Assembly (NCBI GenBank): GCA_016793305.1
Contig: JAEUHU010000555.1
Coordinates: 1 to 26,845 of the forward strand
Direction: 5' to 3'
Origin: Planctomycetota bacterium
GTDB taxonomy: Bacteria; Planctomycetota; UBA1135; UBA2386
Length of the DNA: 26,845 bases
Shown here in pieces: positions 15,200 to 21,513 of the stretch (its first letter is position 1; each line of letters begins with the position of its first letter). Position numbers and translations under genes: made by a program. Under the pieces are notes generated by a model. The model was not told where the DNA came from, did not search any database, and was given only the letters and a program-made list of their open reading frames with translations.

Positions 15200-15205
15200 C
15201 TCCTC
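15200..15205 (-). promoter_or_regulatory. Strong Shine-Dalgarno site fixing the SH3 protein start
   Basis: The reverse strand reads GAGGAG at 15205-15200, 4 bases before the ATG at 15195. It is one of the clearest ribosome binding sites in the window and rules in favour of 15195 over the longer frame beginning at 15270. Confidence 0.7.
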
Positions 15206-15368
15206 GGAAGGACGACCTCGAAGGACTGACCGGAATCACGCGTGCCGGTGACCGCCGGCGTCGCGAGCACGATGCTACCGGACTACGGGTCCCGGACGAA
15301 GCACCTTGTCGCGGGAACCTCGGACCGGTTCGCCCGGCTCGCCGTGGTGGTCGATAGGATTCGGACCG

Positions 15369-15830
15369 ATGCACGTCCGCCCCTTGCTGCTGTTGCTGGT
15401 GTCGACCGGATCCGCATGCACCTGGTGGCGGAGCCAGGAGCACGTGCTGATCACCAGCGAGCCGCCCGGTGCCTCGATCGCGATCGACGGCCTCGAAACC
15501 GGGCACACCACGCCCATCCGCCTGCCGCTCGGCGGCAACTTCGGCAGCGACCACGAGGTCGTCCTGAGCAAGAAGGGCTACCGGCCGGCCCACCGACTGC
15601 TGGTGCAACACGTGCATGGCTACACGTCGCGCTGCATCGACGCCGGTTTCGAAGTCGGGCTGCCGGTGCTGCCGCCGTTCTTCTGGACGGCAGGCGACTT
15701 CCTGTTCCCGTTCGGCGTGCGCGGCGCCCTGCTGCCCGCCGAGCTGCACGTGCAGCTCGAACGCGACGACGCACCGAAGCTCGGGTTCGACCTGCTGGCC
15801 GAGCGCGCCGCGGCGGCCACCGACCGATGA
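15369..15830 (+). CDS. PEGA-domain lipoprotein
   Basis: A 153-residue protein. The N-terminus MHVRPLLLLLVSTGSAC is a short signal with a possible lipobox at SAC (Cys17; the -3 residue is not ideal). Residues about 26-70 form a PEGA domain: VLITSEPPGASIAIDG, then T-P-x-x-L-P-L-G and VVLSKKGYRP. PEGA domains are small surface beta-folds common in lipoproteins and S-layer-associated proteins. The C-terminal half is hydrophobic and proline-rich and could be membrane-associated. The start is chosen for the AGGA at 15356-15359, 9 bases upstream. The stop overlaps the gmhB ATG (ATGA at 15827-15830), so translation is coupled. Function unknown; presumably envelope. Confidence 0.82.
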   Translation: MHVRPLLLLLVSTGSACTWWRSQEHVLITSEPPGASIAIDGLETGHTTPIRLPLGGNFGSDHEVVLSKKGYRPAHRLLVQHVHGYTSRCIDAGFEVGLPVLPPFFWTAGDFLFPFGVRGALLPAELHVQLERDDAPKLGFDLLAERAAAATDR

Positions 15831-16384
15831 AGCGAACGGTGTTCCTGGATCGCGACGGCACGCTGAATCGCGAAGTCGGCTTCGTGTCCGACCCGGCCCG
15901 CATCGAACTGCTGCCCGGCACCGCCGAGGCCCTCGCGAGGCTGCACCGGGCGGGGCACCGCCTCGTGGTCGTCACCAACCAGAGCGGGATCGCCCGCGGT
16001 CTCTACGACGAACGCACGCTGGCCGCGATCCACGCGCGCCTGCACGCCGAACTCGGCGGCCTGGTCGCGGCGTGGCTGCACTGCCCGCACCTGCCCGAAG
16101 GCGGCCACGGCTACGGTGGCGACTGCGCATGCAGGAAGCCTGGCGCCGGCCTGCTGCACCAGGCGCGCGAACTGCTCGGCCTCGAGTTCGCCGGCGGCTC
16201 GCTGATCGGCGACAGCGCGCGCGACCTGCTGATGGCGCGGGGCCTGCCGCTGCGCACGATCCTGGTGCACAGCGGCAAACCGGTCGAGGCCGAACGCGAG
16301 AAGCTCCGGGCCGCCGGCTTCCGCCCCGACCACGAAGCGGCCGATCTGCCGGGCGCGGTCGACTGGCTGCTCGCGTCCGCCTGA
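15827..16384 (+). CDS. gmhB: D-glycero-D-manno-heptose-1,7-bisphosphate 7-phosphatase
   Basis: A 185-residue HAD phosphatase. Motif I FLDRDGTLN (Asp8 nucleophile, Asp10 acid/base), motif II VVTNQSG (Thr50), the zinc loop with Cys86-x-His88 and Cys100-x-Cys102, CRKP (Lys104) and motif IV GDS (Asp129) are all present. The C-x-H...C-x-C zinc loop and length are diagnostic of GmhB, which removes the 7-phosphate from heptose bisphosphate on the way to ADP- or GDP-heptose for lipopolysaccharide or other glycans. The histidinol-phosphatase half of HisB is related but less likely because no imidazoleglycerol-phosphate dehydratase domain is fused. It begins inside the PEGA gene stop. The other heptose genes are not in the window. 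Confidence 0.92.
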   Translation: MKRTVFLDRDGTLNREVGFVSDPARIELLPGTAEALARLHRAGHRLVVVTNQSGIARGLYDERTLAAIHARLHAELGGLVAAWLHCPHLPEGGHGYGGDCACRKPGAGLLHQARELLGLEFAGGSLIGDSARDLLMARGLPLRTILVHSGKPVEAEREKLRAAGFRPDHEAADLPGAVDWLLASA

Positions 16385-16407
16385 TCGACACGCGTTGCCG
16401 ATCGCCG

Positions 16408-16644
16408 TCAGGCCGCGGGCGGCCGCCGGGCCGCGGCCAACGAGACGAAGCACGTCACGATCGACACCCCCGACAGCACCGAACCACCGATCAACCAGGT
16501 CCGGTCGTGGAAGAAGAACCAGCCGCCACCGGCGAAGGTTGCCCCGAGCGCCACGCCGGCGCAGCTGAGATAGAAGCCGATCAGACCGGGCGACCAGCGG
16601 GTGTGCTCGACTTCGCGGGGATCACGCTGCGGAGACTGCGTCAT
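16408..16644 (-). CDS. Small two-helix membrane protein
   Basis: A 78-residue protein with a hydrophilic N-terminus of about 17 residues, two hydrophobic helices (about 19-40 and 49-70) separated by a short FFHDRTW loop, and a short RRPPAA tail. The ATG at 16644-16642 is the first start in frame. It follows the GT2-FemAB fusion gene on the same strand after 66 bases, so it may be the last gene of that transcript. I do not recognise the family. Convergent with gmhB, only 23 bases away. Confidence 0.65.
   Translation of the reverse strand: MTQSPQRDPREVEHTRWSPGLIGFYLSCAGVALGATFAGGGWFFFHDRTWLIGGSVLSGVSIVTCFVSLAAARRPPAA
16411..16438. terminator. Hairpin beyond gmhB, overlapping the small membrane gene 3' end
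   Basis: GGCCGCGG (16411-16418) pairs with CCGCGGCC (16431-16438), 8 perfect bases with a 12-base loop, 27 bases after the gmhB stop. It lies within the last codons of the opposite-strand gene. It could stop gmhB transcription, but GC-rich coding sequence gives such stems by chance. Confidence 0.3.
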
Positions 16645-16710
16645 GGGTTGGGCCGGAGCGAGCGTATCGCACCGAGGGCCTCGCCCACCAGTTCGGGGCC
16701 CGTACTGGAC

Positions 16711-18834
16711 TCAGGGCAGGTGCCGCGACAACCGGGCGCCGAGGCCGTTGCAGACGGCCATCGGCAGCTTGGACCAGAGGCGGCGCGGCAGCGCCAGCTT
16801 CGGATTGCTCGGATGGAACTCGGGGAGCTTGGCGCCGCGCCCCAGCAACACGTACTCGTAGTGCAGCGGCTCGGCGGTGAAGCCCATGTTCTTCTTGAAC
16901 TTCGCCGGCCCCGAGTCGACGCGGCTGCGGCCGAAATCGAAGCGCCGGTAGCCCTGCTCGACCGCCCACTCCATGATCGCGCAGTAGATCCAGTTGTTGA
17001 CGCCGGTGACGTTGACGTCGCTGCGCGAGCCGGAGTAGTAGGCGTAGACGGTGTCCTTGAAGCAGAACGACATCACCGCGGCCAGTGTGCGACCGGACGG
17101 ATCGACGGCGCGGTGCACGACCGCCGCGCGTCCGAACTCCTCCACCAGCCCCTGGAACCACCGCTTGGGCAACGACGGCGAGCCGAGCCGCCGCTTGTTC
17201 TCCGCGAACAGCGCGAACAGCTCGTCGACCGAACCGTCGGCGGTCACCCTGATGCCGAACGACTCGCGCCGTTTGCCTTCGATCGCCTCCGCCACGGGAT
17301 CGCGGGCGCAACGCACTTCGGCGCGGGCCTTCTTCGGCACCCGCGCCATCACCTCGGCGGGGTCCTCGGGCAGCTCGCAGCGGAACGTCACGTAGAGCGG
17401 CGAGCGTGGCCGCTGCCCGCCGCGTTCCTCGAGATGGCGCAGCTCCACGTAGCCGACGTCGAGCTCGCGGCCGAGCGCCGTCGCATGGTCGATCAGGGCC
17501 TGCTGCGAACGTTCGTCCTCGGCGAGCACCCCGCCGTAGACCGCGTAGGGCACGCTCACCAGGTTGCGGCCGAGGAACAGGCTGCGCGTCTCGAACAGCG
17601 GCAGCACGCCGAGCCAACGACGCCCTTGCTCGACGACGAGGTGGTGCGCGTGGTGACGGAAGCGCTCGGCGACCGTGCGCGACCAGCCGGTGCGATGGAA
17701 GAACGTGCCGAGCCGATGGCGCGCGACGTAGCTGTCCCAGCGTGCGTCCTCGCCGGGCAACAGTTCGCGCACGCGCAACGGCTCCTCGGATTCCCGCTCG
17801 ACCGGCGTCGCCGGCTGCATCGGCAGCAGCGCCGGTGCGGAGTGTGTCACCGTTTCATGGGCCGGCGCATACGCGTGCTCGGCCGGCTCGGCGCCGCCTT
17901 CGACGACGTCCTCGACCTTGTAGTCACGCAGGTTCGGCGCCTGCGTGAAGATGATGATCTCGCCGATCAGCCCGAAGCCGATCAGCTGCACGCCGAACGC
18001 CACCAGCAGCGCCCCTAGCACGAACCCCGGCTTGTCGCTGAGCGACTGCTCGAGCTCGAACTTCGAGTAGAGGTACCACAAGGCCAGGGGCAGGCCGACC
18101 GCGATCGAAGCGAACCCGAGGTAGCCGAAGAACCGCAGCGGACGCTGGGTGAATCGGGTCAGGAACGTGATCGTCAGGATGTCGAGCAGGCGCCGCAGGT
18201 AGACACCGAGCCCGTAGAAGCCAGCCCGACCCTTCTCCTCGCGGTGCCGCACGCGCACCTCGACCACCCGGAATCCTTGGCGCCGCGCCAACACCGGCAG
18301 GAACCGGTACTGATCGCCGTAGAACGACACTTCCTCGAGCACGCGACGGCGGAAGCCTCGCGTCCCCGAGTTCAGGTCGTGGAACGGCATGTTCATGATC
18401 ACGCGCAGGCACCAGTTGAACAGCCGCGACTGCAGCTGGTTCAGCCACGGATCGATGCGCGAGAACCGCCAGGTGGCGACGCAGTCGGCCCCGGCCTCGA
18501 GCGCCTTGACCACCAGCAGCACGTCCTCGGGCTCGATCTGCAGGTAGGGAGGTGCGTTGACGACCAGGTCGCCCTTCGCCTTCGCGACACCTGCCGACAA
18601 GGCGATCGACTCGCCGAGGCCGCCTCCCTCGAGCTGGACCAGGCACAGTGGCCAGTGCGCGGCGATCTCGCGCAGTTCCTGGTCGTGGCGGCCGGCGGGC
18701 CCGTCCAGCACGACCACGAACTCGCAGCGATAGCCGCCGGCGACCAGGGCCTTGCCGAGACCGTCGACGACCGGCAGCGGATGCGCTTCGGGTCCGGTGA
18801 TCGCGACCACCACGGAGACGAGCGGTGCACTCAC
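16711..18834 (-). CDS. Fusion of a DxD-less GT2 glycosyltransferase domain and a FemAB/GNAT acyltransferase domain
   Basis: A 707-residue fusion. Residues 1-230 are a GT2 (GT-A fold) domain with VVVLDG (41-46), GLGESIALSAG, and the conserved tail around DLNSGTRGFRR; the place of the metal-binding DxD reads VVNAPPYLQIEPED, so DxD is absent. Two membrane helices follow (about 236-256, 271-296), as in polyprenyl-phosphate glycosyltransferases. After a linker (about 305-350), residues 353-707 match FemAB-like acyltransferases associated with exopolysaccharide/PEP-CTERM loci: TFFHRTGWSRTV, YGGVL and FDFGRSRVDSGPAKFKKNMG. FemAB proteins transfer acyl or aminoacyl groups to surface polymers. The start is GTG at 18834-18832, overlapping the upstream GT2 stop (GTGA). 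Likely makes or decorates a surface glycan; substrate unknown. Confidence 0.85.
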   Translation of the reverse strand: MSAPLVSVVVAITGPEAHPLPVVDGLGKALVAGGYRCEFVVVLDGPAGRHDQELREIAAHWPLCLVQLEGGGLGESIALSAGVAKAKGDLVVNAPPYLQIEPEDVLLVVKALEAGADCVATWRFSRIDPWLNQLQSRLFNWCLRVIMNMPFHDLNSGTRGFRRRVLEEVSFYGDQYRFLPVLARRQGFRVVEVRVRHREEKGRAGFYGLGVYLRRLLDILTITFLTRFTQRPLRFFGYLGFASIAVGLPLALWYLYSKFELEQSLSDKPGFVLGALLVAFGVQLIGFGLIGEIIIFTQAPNLRDYKVEDVVEGGAEPAEHAYAPAHETVTHSAPALLPMQPATPVERESEEPLRVRELLPGEDARWDSYVARHRLGTFFHRTGWSRTVAERFRHHAHHLVVEQGRRWLGVLPLFETRSLFLGRNLVSVPYAVYGGVLAEDERSQQALIDHATALGRELDVGYVELRHLEERGGQRPRSPLYVTFRCELPEDPAEVMARVPKKARAEVRCARDPVAEAIEGKRRESFGIRVTADGSVDELFALFAENKRRLGSPSLPKRWFQGLVEEFGRAAVVHRAVDPSGRTLAAVMSFCFKDTVYAYYSGSRSDVNVTGVNNWIYCAIMEWAVEQGYRRFDFGRSRVDSGPAKFKKNMGFTAEPLHYEYVLLGRGAKLPEFHPSNPKLALPRRLWSKLPMAVCNGLGARLSRHLP

Positions 18835-19826
18835 CGGCTGGCCTCCCGCGCGGTGATGGCGATGCGCCGCCGGAAGAACTTGCTGACCTTGACCTGCAGT
18901 TCGGCGAGGAAGCCGAGCAGGAACACGTTCACCGCCACGAGCCACGCCACGGCTCCGGCGGCCACCGCCCCCATGTCGTAGCCGGCGAACCACTGCCAGT
19001 CGCCCGTGCCGCGCACCTTCACGAAGCCGAGTGCGAACATGCCGACCGACATCGCCAGCAACGGCAGCGACAACAGCGTGAACCAGCGGATCGGGTGGGC
19101 CGCGAACTGGATCAGCATCTTGATGCCGACCAGGTCGGCGAGCACCCGGAACACACGCCCGAGTCCATACTTCGACTTGCCGGCGCGCCGGGCGTGGTGG
19201 CGGACCGGCAGTTCGGCGATGCGCGCGCCGAGGCCGACGCCGAGTGCCGCGAGGAAGCGGTGCATGTCCGAGTAGAGGTGGAGGCTGCGCACGACCCAGC
19301 TGCGGTAGGCCTTCAGCGAGCAGCCGGTGTCATGGATGCGGGCGCCGGTGACCCGGGAGATCAGGAAGTTGGCGATGCGGCTCGGCAACAGGCGGGTCGC
19401 GACGCGGTCTTGTCGCCAACGGCGCCAGCCACAGACGACGTCGTAGCCCTCTTCCAGCTTCTCGACCAGGCGACCGATGTCGGCGGGGTCGTTCTGCAGG
19501 TCACCGTCCATCGACACCACGGTGCGGCCACGCGCGGCGCGAAACCCGGCGGCCATAGCGGCCGTCTGCCCGTAGTTGCGCCGGAACAACACCAGCCGCA
19601 GGTTCGGATCCGCCGCGGCAAGTTGGCGCAACACATCGCGCGTGCCGTCCTTGCTGCCGTCGTCGACCAGCACGATCTCGTAGGGTCGCCCGAGTTCCTG
19701 GAGCGCGTAGGACAGGGCTTCGTGGAGCGGGGCCACGTTGTCGCGCTCGTTGTAGATCGGCACGACGACGCTCAGCAGAGGCACGGCACACACCTCGCCT
19801 TCGGGCGCGCTGACGGGGAACGGCAT
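18831..19826 (-). CDS. GT2 polyprenyl-phosphate glycosyltransferase (GtrB/ArnC-like)
   Basis: A 331-residue enzyme. LSVVVPIYNERDN (18-30) and IVLVDDGSKDGT (51-62) are the classic GT2 opening, VSMDGDLQNDP holds an intact DxD (Asp107, Asp109), and the segment RRNYGQTAAMAAGF matches the dolichol/undecaprenyl-phosphate transferase group. Two helices at about 246-270 and 285-312 anchor it. It would transfer a sugar from a nucleotide donor to undecaprenyl phosphate on the cytoplasmic face, for later use on the other side. The start at 19826 is chosen for the GGGGAGA 7 bases upstream; earlier in-frame starts exist (19844, 19952). Its stop overlaps the GT2-FemAB start, so the two GT2 proteins are made together. 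Confidence 0.9.
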   Translation of the reverse strand: MPFPVSAPEGEVCAVPLLSVVVPIYNERDNVAPLHEALSYALQELGRPYEIVLVDDGSKDGTRDVLRQLAAADPNLRLVLFRRNYGQTAAMAAGFRAARGRTVVSMDGDLQNDPADIGRLVEKLEEGYDVVCGWRRWRQDRVATRLLPSRIANFLISRVTGARIHDTGCSLKAYRSWVVRSLHLYSDMHRFLAALGVGLGARIAELPVRHHARRAGKSKYGLGRVFRVLADLVGIKMLIQFAAHPIRWFTLLSLPLLAMSVGMFALGFVKVRGTGDWQWFAGYDMGAVAAGAVAWLVAVNVFLLGFLAELQVKVSKFFRRRIAITAREASR

Positions 19827-19833
19827 CACGGAG

Positions 19834-19840
19834 TCTCCCC
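19834..19840 (-). promoter_or_regulatory. Shine-Dalgarno site fixing the GT2 start
   Basis: GGGGAGA on the reverse strand (19840-19834) lies 7 bases before the ATG at 19826. It favours this start over the ATG at 19844, which would overlap the site. Confidence 0.55.
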
Positions 19841-19920
19841 GCATCGTGCAGGCCGACCCGCCCCCGCGCGAGCGTTCTCCGACGCGATTCGACGCGGAGC
19901 CAAGGCGTGCAAAGACACCG

Positions 19921-20298
19921 TCATGACTGCAGCCACACGGCGCACGCAACACCGACGAGCGCCCCGATCAGGGCGAGCAGCAGCACGCGCGGCCGTTGGG
20001 ACCTCGGCGCCTGCCAGGGGCCTGGCAGCACCGGCGCGAACGCGCCCGGCATCGCCTGCTCGGCGGTCCGCCAGTCGCCTTGCTCCATCGCCGACAGCGC
20101 CGAGCGAACCTGACCAGGCAACCGGTCCGCCAGCTCATCGCGCAGGAGGTCGGCGACCGTCAGCCCCTTGAACTCCCGCAGCAGCCGCACCGGTGGAGCC
20201 GCCGGAGGCCGACCGGTCACCGGACCGTCGACCGCCCGCAGACGCGTTCGTGCGTCGCGCGCCGCGGCGTCGTCGTCCCCATGCTCGGATCCGGTCAC
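19921..20298 (-). CDS. Small C-terminally anchored membrane protein
   Basis: A 125-residue protein with an acidic, soluble N-terminal part and one C-terminal membrane helix (about 103-124, RVLLLALIGALVGVACAVWL), i.e. a tail-anchored topology. The middle includes LTVADLLRDELADRLPGQV and a segment rich in Ala/Pro. The start used is GTG at 20298-20296, because no ATG occurs in frame and the frame runs on upstream through the divergent gene; the Shine-Dalgarno site is weak, so the start is uncertain. It lies upstream of the GT2 gene on the same strand (94 bases) and is divergent from the kinase-like gene. Not recognised; the topology could suit an anti-sigma or scaffold protein, but no sequence motif supports that. 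Confidence 0.55.
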   Translation of the reverse strand: MTGSEHGDDDAAARDARTRLRAVDGPVTGRPPAAPPVRLLREFKGLTVADLLRDELADRLPGQVRSALSAMEQGDWRTAEQAMPGAFAPVLPGPWQAPRSQRPRVLLLALIGALVGVACAVWLQS

Positions 20299-20460
20299 CT
20301 CGTTGCTATCGACCGTGTCCGGTGTGGCCGTTGAGTCGTTGGCAACCCACGGTACGACCGCGAGCTCGTGTATGGTGACACCGGACTCCCAGCCAGTTAA
20401 GGTGCGCCGCGAAGCCCGCCTTCCCCCAACCCATCTGGGGATCGTTAGCCCTTCGCAAAC

Positions 20461-21495
20461 ATGGAGCGCACGCTGCGAGTTGCCGCGGTCGGAGCCCTGC
20501 CCGACTCCTTGATCGGGCAGCTGCGGGACCTGCCGCTGCGGCCGGACGTGCGGGCGTTCCACACCCTGGTCGGCGACAGCGAGGCCATCGCCAGGCTGCA
20601 ACCAGACCTGATCGTGATCGCCTTCGGGGCCGACGCCGCGGAAGAGATCGGCGCGCTCCGGCTGCTGCGTCAGCTGTGGCCCACGGTCGGCGCGATCGTC
20701 GTCGCCGAACCGGCCAGCGAACTGCAGTGGGCGCCGGTCGCGGCGCGACTGCGGGCCCAACTGGTGGTCCGCACGGACCGGCCCGGCGAACTCGCCGCCG
20801 CCGTCGAACAGGCGCTGCTCGGCAGCGACCGGCCGCGTGCTTCGGCGTTCGTGGACCTCGCCCACGGGATCGCCGACGAGATCAACAACCCGCTGCAGTC
20901 GGCCGCCGGACACTTGCAGCTGCTGCGCGGCGGGCTCGAAGCGGTGCAGGATCGCGACCGGCGTGACCAGATCGCGGCAGCGCAGCAAGGACTCGCGCGC
21001 ATCCTGGCCGCGGTCGAACGGCTGCGGCTGCTCGCCGCCGCCGCCGATGGACCCCGCCGCCGCGAGGCATTCGACTTCGGTGCCCTGCTGCACGAGCAGC
21101 TGACGGCCAGCGCCAACCTCGGGGCGCTGGCGGTGCACCTGCCGAGCACGGCCCAGGTCGTGCTCGGCGACCGCGAGCAGCTCACCGCGGCGGTCGCGGC
21201 CATCCTGCGCACGGTGGAAGCCGTGACGGCGACCGGTGCGGGCGCCGAACTGCGCCTCGAGCCGCTGCCAGGGGCCGTGGCCCTCCGTCTGCTCGCCAGG
21301 GGCAGCTCGCTGCAGGCCTGGCAGCTCCCCCACAGCTTCGAGCCCTACTACCCAGCGCGCGTACTCCGGGGGCACGGCCAGGGGCTCGGCCTGTTCTTGG
21401 CCCAGACGGTCGTGCTCGGCCACGGCGGGCAGGCGCGCGCGCAGCGGCTGGCCGACGGTTCGCTGCGCTTCGATTTCGTGCTACCGGCCCGCTGA
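20461..21495 (+). CDS. Degenerate receiver plus histidine-kinase-like protein (probable pseudokinase)
   Basis: A 344-residue soluble protein. Residues about 4-120 look like a receiver fold (PDLIVIAFG at 48-56, then GALRLLRQLWPTVGAIVVAE), but the phospho-acceptor Asp at the end of strand 3 is Ala54 and the late conserved Lys is missing. Residues about 130-192 resemble a HisKA dimerisation helix: LAHGIADEINNPL matches the usual VAHEINNPL, but Asp139 replaces the phospho-acceptor His (a His135 lies one turn earlier). The ATPase domain (about 205-342) keeps the F-box (SFEPYY) and G2-box (GHGQGLGL), while the N-box (AAILRTVEAV) lacks its Asn residues and the G1 Asp-x-Gly-x-Gly is ARGSS. Likely a non-catalytic regulator. 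No membrane helix. Confidence 0.8.
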   Translation: MERTLRVAAVGALPDSLIGQLRDLPLRPDVRAFHTLVGDSEAIARLQPDLIVIAFGADAAEEIGALRLLRQLWPTVGAIVVAEPASELQWAPVAARLRAQLVVRTDRPGELAAAVEQALLGSDRPRASAFVDLAHGIADEINNPLQSAAGHLQLLRGGLEAVQDRDRRDQIAAAQQGLARILAAVERLRLLAAAADGPRRREAFDFGALLHEQLTASANLGALAVHLPSTAQVVLGDREQLTAAVAAILRTVEAVTATGAGAELRLEPLPGAVALRLLARGSSLQAWQLPHSFEPYYPARVLRGHGQGLGLFLAQTVVLGHGGQARAQRLADGSLRFDFVLPAR

Positions 21496-21513
21496 GCGGC
21501 AACCAGGGCTCGA

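Noticed and set aside
20375..20402. GTGACA followed by TTAAGG as a promoter for the kinase-like gene
   Set aside because: The -35-like box is good, but the -10 matches only 2 of 6 positions at 16-base spacing (GTTAAG at 15-base spacing matches 3), so it is not listed.
20299..21423. Extension of the tail-anchored protein frame upstream to 21423
   Set aside because: It would run antisense through the kinase-like gene, which has recognisable H-box, F-box and G2-box motifs. The GTG at 20298 is the nearest reasonable start.
20461..21495. Kinase-like gene considered as a pseudogene
   Set aside because: The frame is intact over 344 codons and retains the fold-defining F- and G2-boxes; substitutions are confined to catalytic positions, which suggests a maintained pseudoenzyme.
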